From Clostridia bacterium (lineage in GTDB: Bacteria > Bacillota > Clostridia > Christensenellales > CAG-138): a DNA stretch of 56,443 nt. The notes beneath the pieces are model-generated. The model saw only the letters and a program-made list of their open reading frames with translations. It did not search any database and was not told the DNA's origin. Every line of letters begins with the position of its first letter. Positions within the stretch are counted from its first letter, which is position 1. Positions 26,542 to 34,979 of the stretch are shown in pieces. A program made the position numbers and the translations under genes. Where the stretch lies: assembly GCA_017541305.1 (NCBI GenBank), contig JAFXZJ010000062.1, positions 1-56,443 of the forward strand, written 5' to 3'.

Positions 26542-26650
26542 TATCAGACATAACCGATGATATCATATCACATTTCAGCCAAAAAGGGAACACCAAGTTA
26601 GAGTTTCGGACAAAATATACACGGAACGCCGCGATCACGGGCATAATAAA

Positions 26651-26670
26651 GGAGCTCTTGGGAGAGCTCC
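26651..26670 (-). terminator. Terminator of the Xre repeat-protein gene
   Basis: Stem GGAGCTCT/AGAGCTCC with loop TGGG, followed on the minus strand by TTTATTATG. It lies 40 bp past the stop and separates that gene from the sortase operon. Confidence 0.7.
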
Positions 26671-26710
26671 GCGATGACAAAAGGAGTTTGATTTTTGTTA
26701 TGCGAGTCGG

Positions 26711-27394
26711 TTATTCCTCTTCGCCTTCGGGCATTTCGCGCTTGCCGAGCACGCCGCCCAGGAGCGAGCCCAGAATGTTCGTGCCCGCATTGCCCGAGGA
26801 CTGGCTGCTGTTCCCTCCGCCAAGCAGCGCGCCGAGCAGGGATGCGCCCGCGCTGCCGGAGGACTGGTTATTGCCGCCGCCCAGGAGCGAGCCCAGAAGC
26901 GAGCCCGCGCCGGAGGACTGATTGTTATTGTTGTTATTGCCGTTTCCGCCGCCGAGGAGGCTTGTAAGCAGATTGCCCGTTTCCTCCGCGCCCTTTTCAA
27001 GGAGCTGCACGGCGGCCTTTTTGGTGTCCTCATCCGCCTTGCGGTAAAGGGTCAAAAGGTTCTTTTCGGCCGCGGTGAGCCTGACGCCCGAGGACGAGGC
27101 CGTTTTGCCCGAGGAGGCGGGCTTGCTTGATGCGGGCTTGCTTGATGCGGGCTTCTTTGCCGAAGCGGGCTTTGATGACGTTCCCTTTGCCGCGTCGAGC
27201 AGGGATTTCTGCGTGACGCCCAGCGCCCCGGCTATCGCCTTGAGCTGCTCCTGCGTGAGCTCCTTTTCGCCGCGCTCGGCCTTGCCTATATCCGCCGCGG
27301 TCAGCCCCGGCACCTTGTTTGCAAGCTGCGCCTGAGTGAAGCCTTCCTTCGTTCTTGCTTCTTTTATGAGAGTTCCGACTTTCTTTGCTGCCAT
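26711..27394 (-). CDS. Xre-family protein with Ser/Ala/Lys linker and Gly/Leu-rich repeats
   Basis: 227 residues. Residues 8-62 are a Xre HTH (FTQAQLANKVPGLTAADIGKAERGEKELT). A repetitive KPASSKPASSKPASS linker spans 70-100, a short helical unit follows (TAAEKNLLTLYRKADEDTKKAA), then three units built as NNQSSGxAGxxLLGSLLGGG. Such a tail could self-associate; no family is recognised for it. The start is the ATG at 27394, with GAGGTG 6 nt upstream; an upstream GTG lies inside that ribosome site. Confidence 0.8.
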   Translation of the reverse strand: MAAKKVGTLIKEARTKEGFTQAQLANKVPGLTAADIGKAERGEKELTQEQLKAIAGALGVTQKSLLDAAKGTSSKPASAKKPASSKPASSKPASSGKTASSSGVRLTAAEKNLLTLYRKADEDTKKAAVQLLEKGAEETGNLLTSLLGGGNGNNNNNNQSSGAGSLLGSLLGGGNNQSSGSAGASLLGALLGGGNSSQSSGNAGTNILGSLLGGVLGKREMPEGEEE

Positions 27395-27421
27395 TTTATT
27401 CACCTCGATTCATATGACAAT

Positions 27422-27449
27422 ATTATATCATATCCGAAACGGATTTCAA
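27422..27449 (-). promoter_or_regulatory. Promoter of the Xre repeat-protein gene
   Basis: Minus strand TTGAAA (27444-27449), 16 nt, TATAAT (27422-27427), 28 bp before the ATG. Confidence 0.7.
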
Positions 27450-27565
27450 TCCATGCGCGTGATTTTTTCTTTGTTTTCACGAATATTATATTTGCCCGCG
27501 CCCCTGTTATTTTTCGCGGGCGGTGATATAATGTGGAAAAAAGCAGAACGGATGAACGATTTTAA

Positions 27566-28930
27566 ATGGCACACGAAAGAACGATGCGCAAAACCGTGAT
27601 GGATATGACAAGCGGCACCCCGTGGAAGCTGATACTGAGCTTTGCGGTGCCCGTATTTTTGAGTCAGCTTTTGCAGCAGCTTTACAACACGGCCGATTCG
27701 ATCATAGTCGGCAATTTTCTGGGGACGGACGCGCTTGCGGCGGTATCGTCTTCGGGCAACCTCATATTCCTGATAACAAGCTTTTTCATAGGCGCCACGA
27801 TGGGCGCGGGCATAGTGATCTCCAAATACTTCGGCGCGAAGGATCTGGACAAGGTTTCAAAGGCGGTGCACACCAATATCGCCCTGGGCCTGGCAAGCGG
27901 CGTGATACTGACCGCCGTGGGCGTGATATTCACCCCCACCTTTCTGAAATGGATGGATACCGACCCGGAGATAATGGACGAGGCGGTATCGTATTTCCGC
28001 TGGTATTTCGCGGGCGCGCTTGCGATAGTGCTTTACAACACCTTCAAATCCGTTATGAACGCGCTGGGCGACAGCCGCAGGCCGCTTTATTACCTGCTCT
28101 TCTCTTCGGTGCTGAATATCGCGCTCGACCTGCTTTTCGTGGGCGCACTGCGCTGGGGCGTGTGGTCGGCCGCGCTGGCTACAACCATCTCGCAGGCTGC
28201 CAGCGTGCTTTTGTGCCTTGTGCAGTTCACTCGCAAGGGCACCGTGTATCAGCTGCATTTGAAGAAGATACGCTTTGACGGGCCCATATTCCGCGAGATA
28301 GTGCGCTATGGCCTGCCCGCGGGCATACAGAATTCGGTGATAGGCCTTGCCAACGTGATCGTGCAGAAGAACATCAACTCGTTCCTTAAGATCGCCACCG
28401 CCGCCTACGGCTCCTATTCCAAGATAGAGGGCTTTGCGTTCCTGCCCATAAACTCGTTCACGATGGCGATCACCACCTTCGTCGGGCAGAACCTGGGCGC
28501 GGGCGAATACGAGCGCACGAAGAAGGGCTCGCGATTCGGCATAATCGCCGCCGTGATAATGGCCGAGCTGATAGGCCTTGCCATTTGGCTTGCGGCCCCC
28601 GCGCTGATAAGCCTTTTCGACAGCAATCCCGAGGTCGTCGCCCTGGGCGCTCAGCAGGCGCGCATAGAGGCTTTCTTCTATTGCCTGCTTGCCTTTTCTC
28701 ACGCAGTTGCCGCCGTGTGCCGCGGCGCGGGCAAGGCGGTCGTGCCGATGGGCGTCATGCTTGCCGTGTGGTGCGTGTTCCGCATAACCTATATCGAGAT
28801 CATGATGCATTTCGTGCACGAGATACGCTTTATCTATTGGGCTTACCCCATCACCTGGGGCATAAGCTCGGTGATATTCTTCCTTTACTACCGTTTCTCG
28901 GACTGGGTGCACGGGTTCGTGAAAAAATAG
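27566..28930 (+). CDS. MATE family multidrug/cation antiporter
   Basis: 454 residues with 12 membrane helices in two homologous halves. MATE marks are GTPWKLILSFAVPVFLSQLLQQLYNTADSIIVG at the start (shown for position), ISKYFGA in the first half and NSFTMAITTFVGQNLGAGEYER in the second. It exports drugs or metabolites using an ion gradient. A TATAAT at 27527-27532 is the likely -10. The ribosome site is weak for ATG 27566; the in-frame ATG at 27584 (MRKTV) with GAAAG upstream is an alternative. Confidence 0.93.
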   Translation: MAHERTMRKTVMDMTSGTPWKLILSFAVPVFLSQLLQQLYNTADSIIVGNFLGTDALAAVSSSGNLIFLITSFFIGATMGAGIVISKYFGAKDLDKVSKAVHTNIALGLASGVILTAVGVIFTPTFLKWMDTDPEIMDEAVSYFRWYFAGALAIVLYNTFKSVMNALGDSRRPLYYLLFSSVLNIALDLLFVGALRWGVWSAALATTISQAASVLLCLVQFTRKGTVYQLHLKKIRFDGPIFREIVRYGLPAGIQNSVIGLANVIVQKNINSFLKIATAAYGSYSKIEGFAFLPINSFTMAITTFVGQNLGAGEYERTKKGSRFGIIAAVIMAELIGLAIWLAAPALISLFDSNPEVVALGAQQARIEAFFYCLLAFSHAVAAVCRGAGKAVVPMGVMLAVWCVFRITYIEIMMHFVHEIRFIYWAYPITWGISSVIFFLYYRFSDWVHGFVKK

Positions 28931-28939
28931 TTTTGGGGC

Positions 28940-28968
28940 TTGAATCCCGCGTTTTGCGGGTGTATAAT
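28940..28968 (+). promoter_or_regulatory. Promoter of the ABC-F gene
   Basis: TTGAAT (28940-28945), 17 nt, TATAAT (28963-28968). The spacer contains a CCCGC-GTTTT-GCGGG dyad (28946-28960), possibly an operator or the weak terminator of the MATE gene. Confidence 0.75.
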
Positions 28969-28984
28969 TGTATTAACATTTCGG

Positions 28985-29086
28985 AAGGAGGTACCCCGGC
29001 TTGAAAATTGCCTGAACACATCCCTGTTTTCCCCTATGCCGCAGCTTTCACTGCGGATGATTTGATGTGTTTTAAGCGAGGTACCT
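28985..29086 (+). promoter_or_regulatory. Candidate attenuator leader of the ABC-F gene
   Basis: A strong ribosome site AAGGAGG (28985-28991) is followed 9 nt later by a tiny frame TTG AAA ATT GCC TGA (29001-29015). Next comes a two-tier hairpin: outer arms AACACATC (29015-29022) with GATGTGTT (29064-29071), inner CCGCAG (29039-29044) with CTGCGG (29051-29056), then a T-run. GGTACC occurs in both the leader ribosome site and the ABC-F ribosome site and is self-complementary, so the two could pair. Antibiotic-responsive leaders of this style precede many ABC-F genes. Confidence 0.6.
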
Positions 29087-29087
29087 T

Positions 29088-30602
29088 ATGATCCAATTAA
29101 ACAACGTTTCCATATACGTTACCGAAAGCGGGCGAGCGCTCGTCGACGGTATTTCATTTACCCTTAATCCCCGCGACCGCACCGTGATAATAGGCGAGGA
29201 GGGCAACGGAAAGTCCACGCTGCTTAAGCTTATCGCCGATCCCGCACTGATAGAGGATCACGCCGAATACACGGGCACGATATCACGCGGGCGCCACCGC
29301 ATAGGCTATCTTGCGCAGGAGACGACCGCGGCGGAGCTTTCCATGCGCATACCCGAATACGTCGGCGCGGAAGCCGAGCCCTGGCTTTGCGAATCGATCT
29401 GCGCGCAGGTTGGGCTGGACCCGATGATAATACGCGAGGACCGCCCCCTTTCAACGCTTTCCGGCGGCGAGCGGGTGAAGCTGCGCATGGTGAAGCTGCT
29501 GATGGGCGAGCCCGATATGCTGCTGCTTGACGAGCCCACCAACGATATTGACCTTGAGACGCTGGAATGGCTTGAGGGCTTTATCGCCTCGTTCGACGGC
29601 GGGGTGCTTTTCGTTTCGCACGACGAGACGCTGATAGAGCGCACGGCCGATTCGGTGATACACATTGAGCATATCCATCACAAGAAGGTTGCCCGCCACA
29701 CCGTTGCCCACGTTCCCTACCGCGAATACATGGAGCGGCGGGAGCGGGCTTTTGCGCATCAGGCGCAGGTGAGCGCCTTCGAGCACGGAGAGTTCCGCAA
29801 AAAGGAGGAGCGCTGGCGCGAGATCTATGAGAAGGTGGATTCCGCCCAAAGGAACCTCTCGCGGCAGGATCCCTCCACGGGAAGGCTGCTGAAAAAGAAG
29901 ATGCACTCCGTGATGAGCCAGGGCCGAAGGCTGGACCGTGAGCGCGAGAGCCTTACCGAAGCGCCCATGAGCGAGTGGCAGATAGACATCGGTCTGCCGC
30001 CGGTGGAGCTGCCGCGGCGCAAGGAGATACTGCGCCTTTCGTGCGGGGGGCTTTTTTCGCCCGACGGGAACCGGCTGACGGCGGCCTTTGAGCTTTCCGT
30101 CGACGCGGCGGAGCATATCGCGATAATCGGCCGCAACGGAGCCGGCAAGACGACGCTTTTGCGCATGATAGAGGCCCGGCTTGCGGGGCGGCGCGACATA
30201 CGCACGTTCTATATGCCGCAGAACTATTTCGACCTGCTGGAAGGATTCGATACGCCGATAGATTTCCTTGCCCCCACCGGCGAAAAGGATGCCGTGACCA
30301 GGGCGCGCACCTATCTTGGCAGCGTGCGCTTTACCAAGGACGAGGCCGAAAGCCGCATCACCGACCTTTCGGGCGGGCAGAAGGCCAAGCTGATGTTCGT
30401 GAAGATGGCGCTGGAGGGCTATAACGTGCTTCTTTTGGACGAGCCCACGCGCAATTTCTCGCCCGTTTCCAATCCCGTGATACGCGGCATACTCAAGGGA
30501 TTCGGCGGCTGCATAATTGCCGTCACCCACGACCGCAAGTTCATAGCCGAGGCTGCGGACAGGGTGCTGAGGCTGACGGAAGAAGGACTTTTTGAAGTGT
30601 AA
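29088..30602 (+). CDS. ABC-F family ATPase, probable ribosome-protection protein
   Basis: 504 residues with two ATPase domains and no membrane segment. Domain 1: GEEGNGKSTLLKLI, LSGGERVKLRMVKLL, LLLDEPTNDID. Domain 2: GRNGAGKTTLLRMI, LSGGQKAKLMFVKMAL, LLLDEPTRNFSP. The linker (about 185-310) is charged and helical, as in the interdomain arm that reaches the peptidyl-transferase centre. ABC-F proteins either tune translation or displace ribosome antibiotics. The replacement of the usual DEPTNHLD by DEPTRNFSP is seen in a subgroup of gut Bacillota proteins. The candidate attenuator upstream favours a drug-response role. Confidence 0.88.
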   Translation: MIQLNNVSIYVTESGRALVDGISFTLNPRDRTVIIGEEGNGKSTLLKLIADPALIEDHAEYTGTISRGRHRIGYLAQETTAAELSMRIPEYVGAEAEPWLCESICAQVGLDPMIIREDRPLSTLSGGERVKLRMVKLLMGEPDMLLLDEPTNDIDLETLEWLEGFIASFDGGVLFVSHDETLIERTADSVIHIEHIHHKKVARHTVAHVPYREYMERRERAFAHQAQVSAFEHGEFRKKEERWREIYEKVDSAQRNLSRQDPSTGRLLKKKMHSVMSQGRRLDRERESLTEAPMSEWQIDIGLPPVELPRRKEILRLSCGGLFSPDGNRLTAAFELSVDAAEHIAIIGRNGAGKTTLLRMIEARLAGRRDIRTFYMPQNYFDLLEGFDTPIDFLAPTGEKDAVTRARTYLGSVRFTKDEAESRITDLSGGQKAKLMFVKMALEGYNVLLLDEPTRNFSPVSNPVIRGILKGFGGCIIAVTHDRKFIAEAADRVLRLTEEGLFEV

Positions 30603-30627
30603 AAACTAAGTTTTTTTACGGGAGGGC

Positions 30628-30656
30628 TTGTTTATCGGGCCCTCTTGGTATATAAT
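30628..30656 (+). promoter_or_regulatory. Promoter of the large dockerin-protein gene
   Basis: TTGTTT (30628-30633), 17 nt, TATAAT (30651-30656), 40 bp before the ATG. A GAGGGC/GCCCTC hairpin (about 30623-30644) after the ABC-F stop overlaps it. Confidence 0.7.
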
Positions 30657-30696
30657 TTAACTGTGAGAGAATAACTTTGAAAGTGAGGATAAAGCC

Positions 30697-33600
30697 ATGA
30701 AACGAACCCGTTCCGTTATGGGGCTGCTGCTGGCGCTTATGATGCTGCTTGGCTGCATGCCCGTCATCCACGCGGAGCCCGTGCGCGACGCTTCGCTTGA
30801 CGCCGCCATGAACGCCAGCACCTCGACTTACACCTATACTGCGAGCATCTGCCGCGGGGGCTCGGCGGAGGCCGTTACCGAGGGGGGCTTCACCTATGCC
30901 GTGCTCTCCGCCGCCGATGATGAGCAGGGCGACAACACCACCTACGTACAAACCACCATAATTGCCGAAGCGGGCGACCAGCTTTCATTCCGGCACGCCT
31001 CCAATATCGATTACATGAACGAAGGCGGCGAGGTCAGCTTCGGCATATTCAACAGCTCCGGGACCTATACCGAGCTCTACTGCAACGAGGAAGAGGCCGG
31101 CGACGGCAGTTATGACGGCGAACACGTCTCCTCATGGGAAACGTTCCGGTACACCTTCACCGCAAGCGGAGCCTATACCGCCCGCTGGTCGATCGAGGCC
31201 TATGGCACCTCTTCGAGATTTGCCGTACAATACGTGCTGCTGACCCCGGATATGACTCTGGAACGCGCGGTCAACGCGCCCGGCTTCAGCATAGGCTGGA
31301 ACAATGACGCCCAGCATCCATGGGAGCCTGCCTTCTACGGCGGCAGCGTCTGCATAAGGAGCGGAGCGATCTCTCACAGCCAATCCACTTCGCTCTCGAC
31401 CAATCCCATAGTGCTTTTCGAGGGAGATACGTTCAGCACGATGATCTCCTCCAGCTGTGAAAACGGCTATGATATGCTCGACGTTTACGTTACCGAAATC
31501 ACCGCGAGCGATCCGGAAGAGGAACACCAGGGCAATTTCTCCGGCGTCACTTCACCGGTCTGGAACAACAGCTTCGGATGGAGCGCCCCGCACGACGGCC
31601 TTTACAGCTTCCGCTTCGAGTACCACAAGGACAGCAGCGTATCGAGCGGGGACGACTGCGTTTACATCAAAAGCGCTCAGTTCGACAGGCCGGATCCCAT
31701 CCATGCCCTTGCTCCCGGTTACGAATCCTATTTCGCTTTGGGTACCTCCGCCGAGGATTACACTTTCGTTCCCGCCTACTACAGCGATGAATTCATACTC
31801 GAATCCAACAACAAGGGCGTTCCCGTCAACGCCGAGATAACCATAAATTCCTACCTCACAACCGGCGACGGCGTAGCGCTTTGGTATTACGTCAGCTGTG
31901 AGAACGTTTATGATTATTTCGAGATCAAGGTCGACGGCAGCACGATGCTTGAAGAGACCGGCAGCTCCGGATGGAAGGATTTCAGCTATACCGCCGATAC
32001 AACGGGCTTACACGAGTTCAAATTCATTTATCATAAGGATGAATCCGTTAACGGCGGCGAGGATTGCGTAAGGCTGATGCAGATGCGCTTCGTGCCCGAT
32101 CAGCTCGACATCGCCCTGCGCGAGGAGGGGACCTACTACCGCTTCACGCGCGAGGCCGGCGCGGATAATCTCGAGCTGATCGAGGGCGAGGACCGCTACT
32201 ACGCAAGGCTTTCCAAGCCGAGCTCCACCGCGCTCGTATCCCACACCACCTACATCAACGGGTTCGAGTACATCAAGTTCGATTACCGCGTCACGGGCGA
32301 CGGCGCCAAGCTCACCTTCATTGCCTGGGACGGCATCGAGAACGAGTTCACCGACGATTATTCCGACGGGTGGCACACCTATTACTACCGCGTGCCCGAA
32401 AGCGGTACGGGCTACTTTGCGTGGTATTTCCAGATGGGTTCTTCCGGCGGCACTATCTGCCTTGACAACATCCACTTCGGCGGGCTGAACGTCCCCTTCG
32501 AGGAGGCGCTGAACGATCCCGAGACGGACGCGTATCCTTCGGAGTACTCGTATCAGAACTTCATCGGAAGGTACGATCCCAAGGAGCCCCGCGGGATCAC
32601 GAAATACGTCTACGCCTGCCCCGAGGCCGGCCATACCGTGGCGCTCTCATGGACGGTGACCGCCCATGCCGGCGACAACTACAGGATGCTGTTCAAATTC
32701 TTCGATGAGGACGACCAGCCCAACGGCTCGCGCTTCGAGCTGTATCAGAACGGCGAGGAGATCCAAGAGTACGCCGATACCTGGATGTATGACGTCACCG
32801 GCGCGCTTCAGAAATGGATGGTGATAAACACCGTCTTCTACGAGGACGAGGAGGTCACCTTCAGCGTGGTCTTCTATTCGTATGCCGAGAGCGGCGGCGA
32901 CGGCTTTGCCGTATCCATGCTGAAGCACACCCTGATCGGCGCGACGCTTGACGAGGCGCTGAACGTCGAGGGCGGCAATATCCATTTCAGCGGCCCCTGT
33001 GAGGGCGGCTTCGTGCCCGCCAGGGAGGAGGGCTCCGACCGCTTCTACGGCCGTCCCGAATTCCTTTTTTCCGACGAGTCGTTCGAAGCCTATTACAGCT
33101 TTGAAGCCGACGAGGATCTTTACGGCTGGCGGTTCCTTGATGAGGACGGCGATTCCTGCGGCTTTGCGTTCTCCGCAATACCCGAGGCAAGCGGCGTTTC
33201 CGCCCCCGACGGCTCAAGGGTGCTGCTCTCCGGATCCGCCTTCTCGGGCTCCGCGGCCGATCCCTTTGACACCGACAACTGGGCGATCTCGCCCACATTC
33301 AGCGTGCCCAATGGCAGTTCCACCAGCTATGTAAGCTTCCTTTACGCGGCGATAGGCGGCACGCAGCATCCCGAGGTGTTCGACGTGTGTGCGCTGCCCG
33401 ACGGCGATATCGAAAAGGCCGAGACCCTCTTCACGTTCGAGACCACCCGGGACGGATGGGACAACGTGGCCCTTTCCCTTTACGAATACGAGGGAAAGAC
33501 CATATCGATAGCGTTCCGCCACTACACCTCCACGGGCGCTTACGGCATATTGTTCGACAATTTCCGCATCATGTGCAAGGCTCCCGTTTATGCCGAGCTC

Positions 33601-34083
33601 AGCTTTACGCAGAACATACTTGTGGGCGACACGCTGGATTTCGACACGCGGGTGATCAGAACGGATTCGAACGAAATTTCCAACCCGATCCTTATGGTCA
33701 TATATGAGGATGACAGCATCATCTACAACAGCGACAGCGCGAGCATGTATTCCTACTACGGCGAGGATTGGAAGTCCGAAACCATATGGGGCGTCACCCC
33801 CGGCGAGCACACCTATCGCGTCATGATGAGTGTGAGCAATCCCGATCTGGTTTTCAACTCGACCATACAGCTCGATGAGATCAAGATCGGCTGCCGCCTG
33901 CTTCTGGGCGACGTGGACGGCGACGGCACCGTGGTCTTCTCGGACGTGAGCCTGCTCGTTTCGTATCTGCTGAACGAGTGCGAGCTGAGCGAGGATTCGC
34001 TTGCCAGAGCCGACGTCAACCGCGACGGACTGGTGGATATCCTGGATGTTGCGGCAATATGCGATCGGATGACGAACGTTTGA
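30697..34083 (+). CDS. Large secreted protein with repeated jelly-roll modules and C-terminal dockerin
   Basis: 1,128 residues. The signal peptide ends near VIHAEP. About five tandem beta-sandwich modules follow, each closing with a short LDEALN/LERAVN-like phrase and holding elements such as SGWKDFSYTADTTGLHEFKF and YHKDSSVSSGDDCVYI. Residues about 815-980 look like a cleaved-adhesin/MAM-type domain (YYSFEADEDLYGWRF, ILFDNFRIM). The C-terminal 60 residues are a type I dockerin with DVDGDGTVVFSDV and DVNRDGLVDILDV loops. Probably it binds glycans or host surfaces and docks to a cohesin. It has its own promoter and terminator. Confidence 0.9.
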   Translation: MKRTRSVMGLLLALMMLLGCMPVIHAEPVRDASLDAAMNASTSTYTYTASICRGGSAEAVTEGGFTYAVLSAADDEQGDNTTYVQTTIIAEAGDQLSFRHASNIDYMNEGGEVSFGIFNSSGTYTELYCNEEEAGDGSYDGEHVSSWETFRYTFTASGAYTARWSIEAYGTSSRFAVQYVLLTPDMTLERAVNAPGFSIGWNNDAQHPWEPAFYGGSVCIRSGAISHSQSTSLSTNPIVLFEGDTFSTMISSSCENGYDMLDVYVTEITASDPEEEHQGNFSGVTSPVWNNSFGWSAPHDGLYSFRFEYHKDSSVSSGDDCVYIKSAQFDRPDPIHALAPGYESYFALGTSAEDYTFVPAYYSDEFILESNNKGVPVNAEITINSYLTTGDGVALWYYVSCENVYDYFEIKVDGSTMLEETGSSGWKDFSYTADTTGLHEFKFIYHKDESVNGGEDCVRLMQMRFVPDQLDIALREEGTYYRFTREAGADNLELIEGEDRYYARLSKPSSTALVSHTTYINGFEYIKFDYRVTGDGAKLTFIAWDGIENEFTDDYSDGWHTYYYRVPESGTGYFAWYFQMGSSGGTICLDNIHFGGLNVPFEEALNDPETDAYPSEYSYQNFIGRYDPKEPRGITKYVYACPEAGHTVALSWTVTAHAGDNYRMLFKFFDEDDQPNGSRFELYQNGEEIQEYADTWMYDVTGALQKWMVINTVFYEDEEVTFSVVFYSYAESGGDGFAVSMLKHTLIGATLDEALNVEGGNIHFSGPCEGGFVPAREEGSDRFYGRPEFLFSDESFEAYYSFEADEDLYGWRFLDEDGDSCGFAFSAIPEASGVSAPDGSRVLLSGSAFSGSAADPFDTDNWAISPTFSVPNGSSTSYVSFLYAAIGGTQHPEVFDVCALPDGDIEKAETLFTFETTRDGWDNVALSLYEYEGKTISIAFRHYTSTGAYGILFDNFRIMCKAPVYAELSFTQNILVGDTLDFDTRVIRTDSNEISNPILMVIYEDDSIIYNSDSASMYSYYGEDWKSETIWGVTPGEHTYRVMMSVSNPDLVFNSTIQLDEIKIGCRLLLGDVDGDGTVVFSDVSLLVSYLLNECELSEDSLARADVNRDGLVDILDVAAICDRMTNV

Positions 34084-34092
34084 CGAATATCG

Positions 34093-34140
34093 AAAAGGGG
34101 CGCGGGTTTCGGCCTGCGCCCCTTTCATATTTTTCATATT
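34093..34140. terminator. Bidirectional terminator
   Basis: Stem AAAGGGGCGC with GCGCCCCTTT and T-rich flank, between the convergent dockerin-protein and dehydrogenase genes. Confidence 0.8.
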
Positions 34141-34145
34141 TTTAT

Positions 34146-34934
34146 TTATCCGTAAAGCTTGCCGAGTATCCGATTCACAAGGCGGTTTGGCAGCACCGCC
34201 GCCAGCACGCAGAAGAGGCGGTAGGAGAATCCACAGGAGCAAAGGGGCTTGGGGCTCCTTTTTTTCGATATGGAATAAGCCTTTTTCGCAAGCGTTGACG
34301 GCGCCATGCCGTTCTGCTCGTCATGCTCCATGCGGCCGACGGAGCGCTCGAGCGCGGGATAGACCTGCGCCCCCTCGAGCGATTTCTTTCTTGCCGCGGT
34401 GAAGCCCGTCTTCACGTCGCCGGGCATGAGCGCGCAGACCTTTATGCCGAAGGCGCGCACCTCGTTCTGAAGCGCCATAGTATAGCAGTTGATCGCCGCC
34501 TTGGACGCGGAATAATATGTCTGATACGGTATTGGCGTGACGGCCGCGACGGAGCTGATATTGATTATCATGCCGCCGCCCTGCGCGCGCATGACGGGCA
34601 GCACGGCCTTTGTCATATTGACCATGCCGAAGAAATTGACGTTGAACTGGCTTTTCGCGTCCTCAAGCTGAGTGAACTCGACGGCGCCCGATATGCCGAA
34701 GCCCGCGTTGTTTATAAGCACGTCTATGCGCCCCTCGCGGGAGACGACCTCGTCCACGGCATTCTTTGCGGCCTCGGGATCGGTCACGTCCACCGGGATG
34801 AAGCGCGCGCCCTCGGGCAGGGGCTTTTCGCGCCGGGCCGCGGCCCAGACCTTGTCGCCCTCGGCCGTGAATTTTTCGGCCATGGCCAGGCCGATGCCGC
34901 CGGTGGCCCCTGTGATCAAAACGATACGATCCAT
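34146..34934 (-). CDS. Short-chain dehydrogenase/reductase
   Basis: 262 residues. Classical SDR: TGATGGIG nucleotide motif at 8-15, NNAG at 75-78, catalytic Ser127/128, Tyr141 and Lys145 (YSASK). The PGDVKTGF segment after the active site fixes the cofactor pocket. The start is the ATG at 34934 after GAGGTG; an upstream TTG lies within the ribosome site. It follows the oxoamine-synthase gene, so it may reduce that enzyme's 3-keto product, as a 3-ketosphinganine reductase would. A terminator-like hairpin lies between the two. Confidence 0.85.
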   Translation of the reverse strand: MDRIVLITGATGGIGLAMAEKFTAEGDKVWAAARREKPLPEGARFIPVDVTDPEAAKNAVDEVVSREGRIDVLINNAGFGISGAVEFTQLEDAKSQFNVNFFGMVNMTKAVLPVMRAQGGGMIINISSVAAVTPIPYQTYYSASKAAINCYTMALQNEVRAFGIKVCALMPGDVKTGFTAARKKSLEGAQVYPALERSVGRMEHDEQNGMAPSTLAKKAYSISKKRSPKPLCSCGFSYRLFCVLAAVLPNRLVNRILGKLYG

Positions 34935-34944
34935 ATTGCACCTC

Positions 34945-34972
34945 AAAACAAGGGCCGTCCTGCGGACGACCC
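34945..34972 (-). terminator. Hairpin with T-run between the oxoamine synthase and SDR genes
   Basis: On the minus strand GGGTCGTCC-GCA-GGACGGCCC (one G-U pair) followed by TTGTTTT, directly before the SDR ribosome site. It should lower SDR expression relative to the upstream gene, or act as an attenuator. Confidence 0.7.
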
Positions 34973-34979
34973 GTGATCT

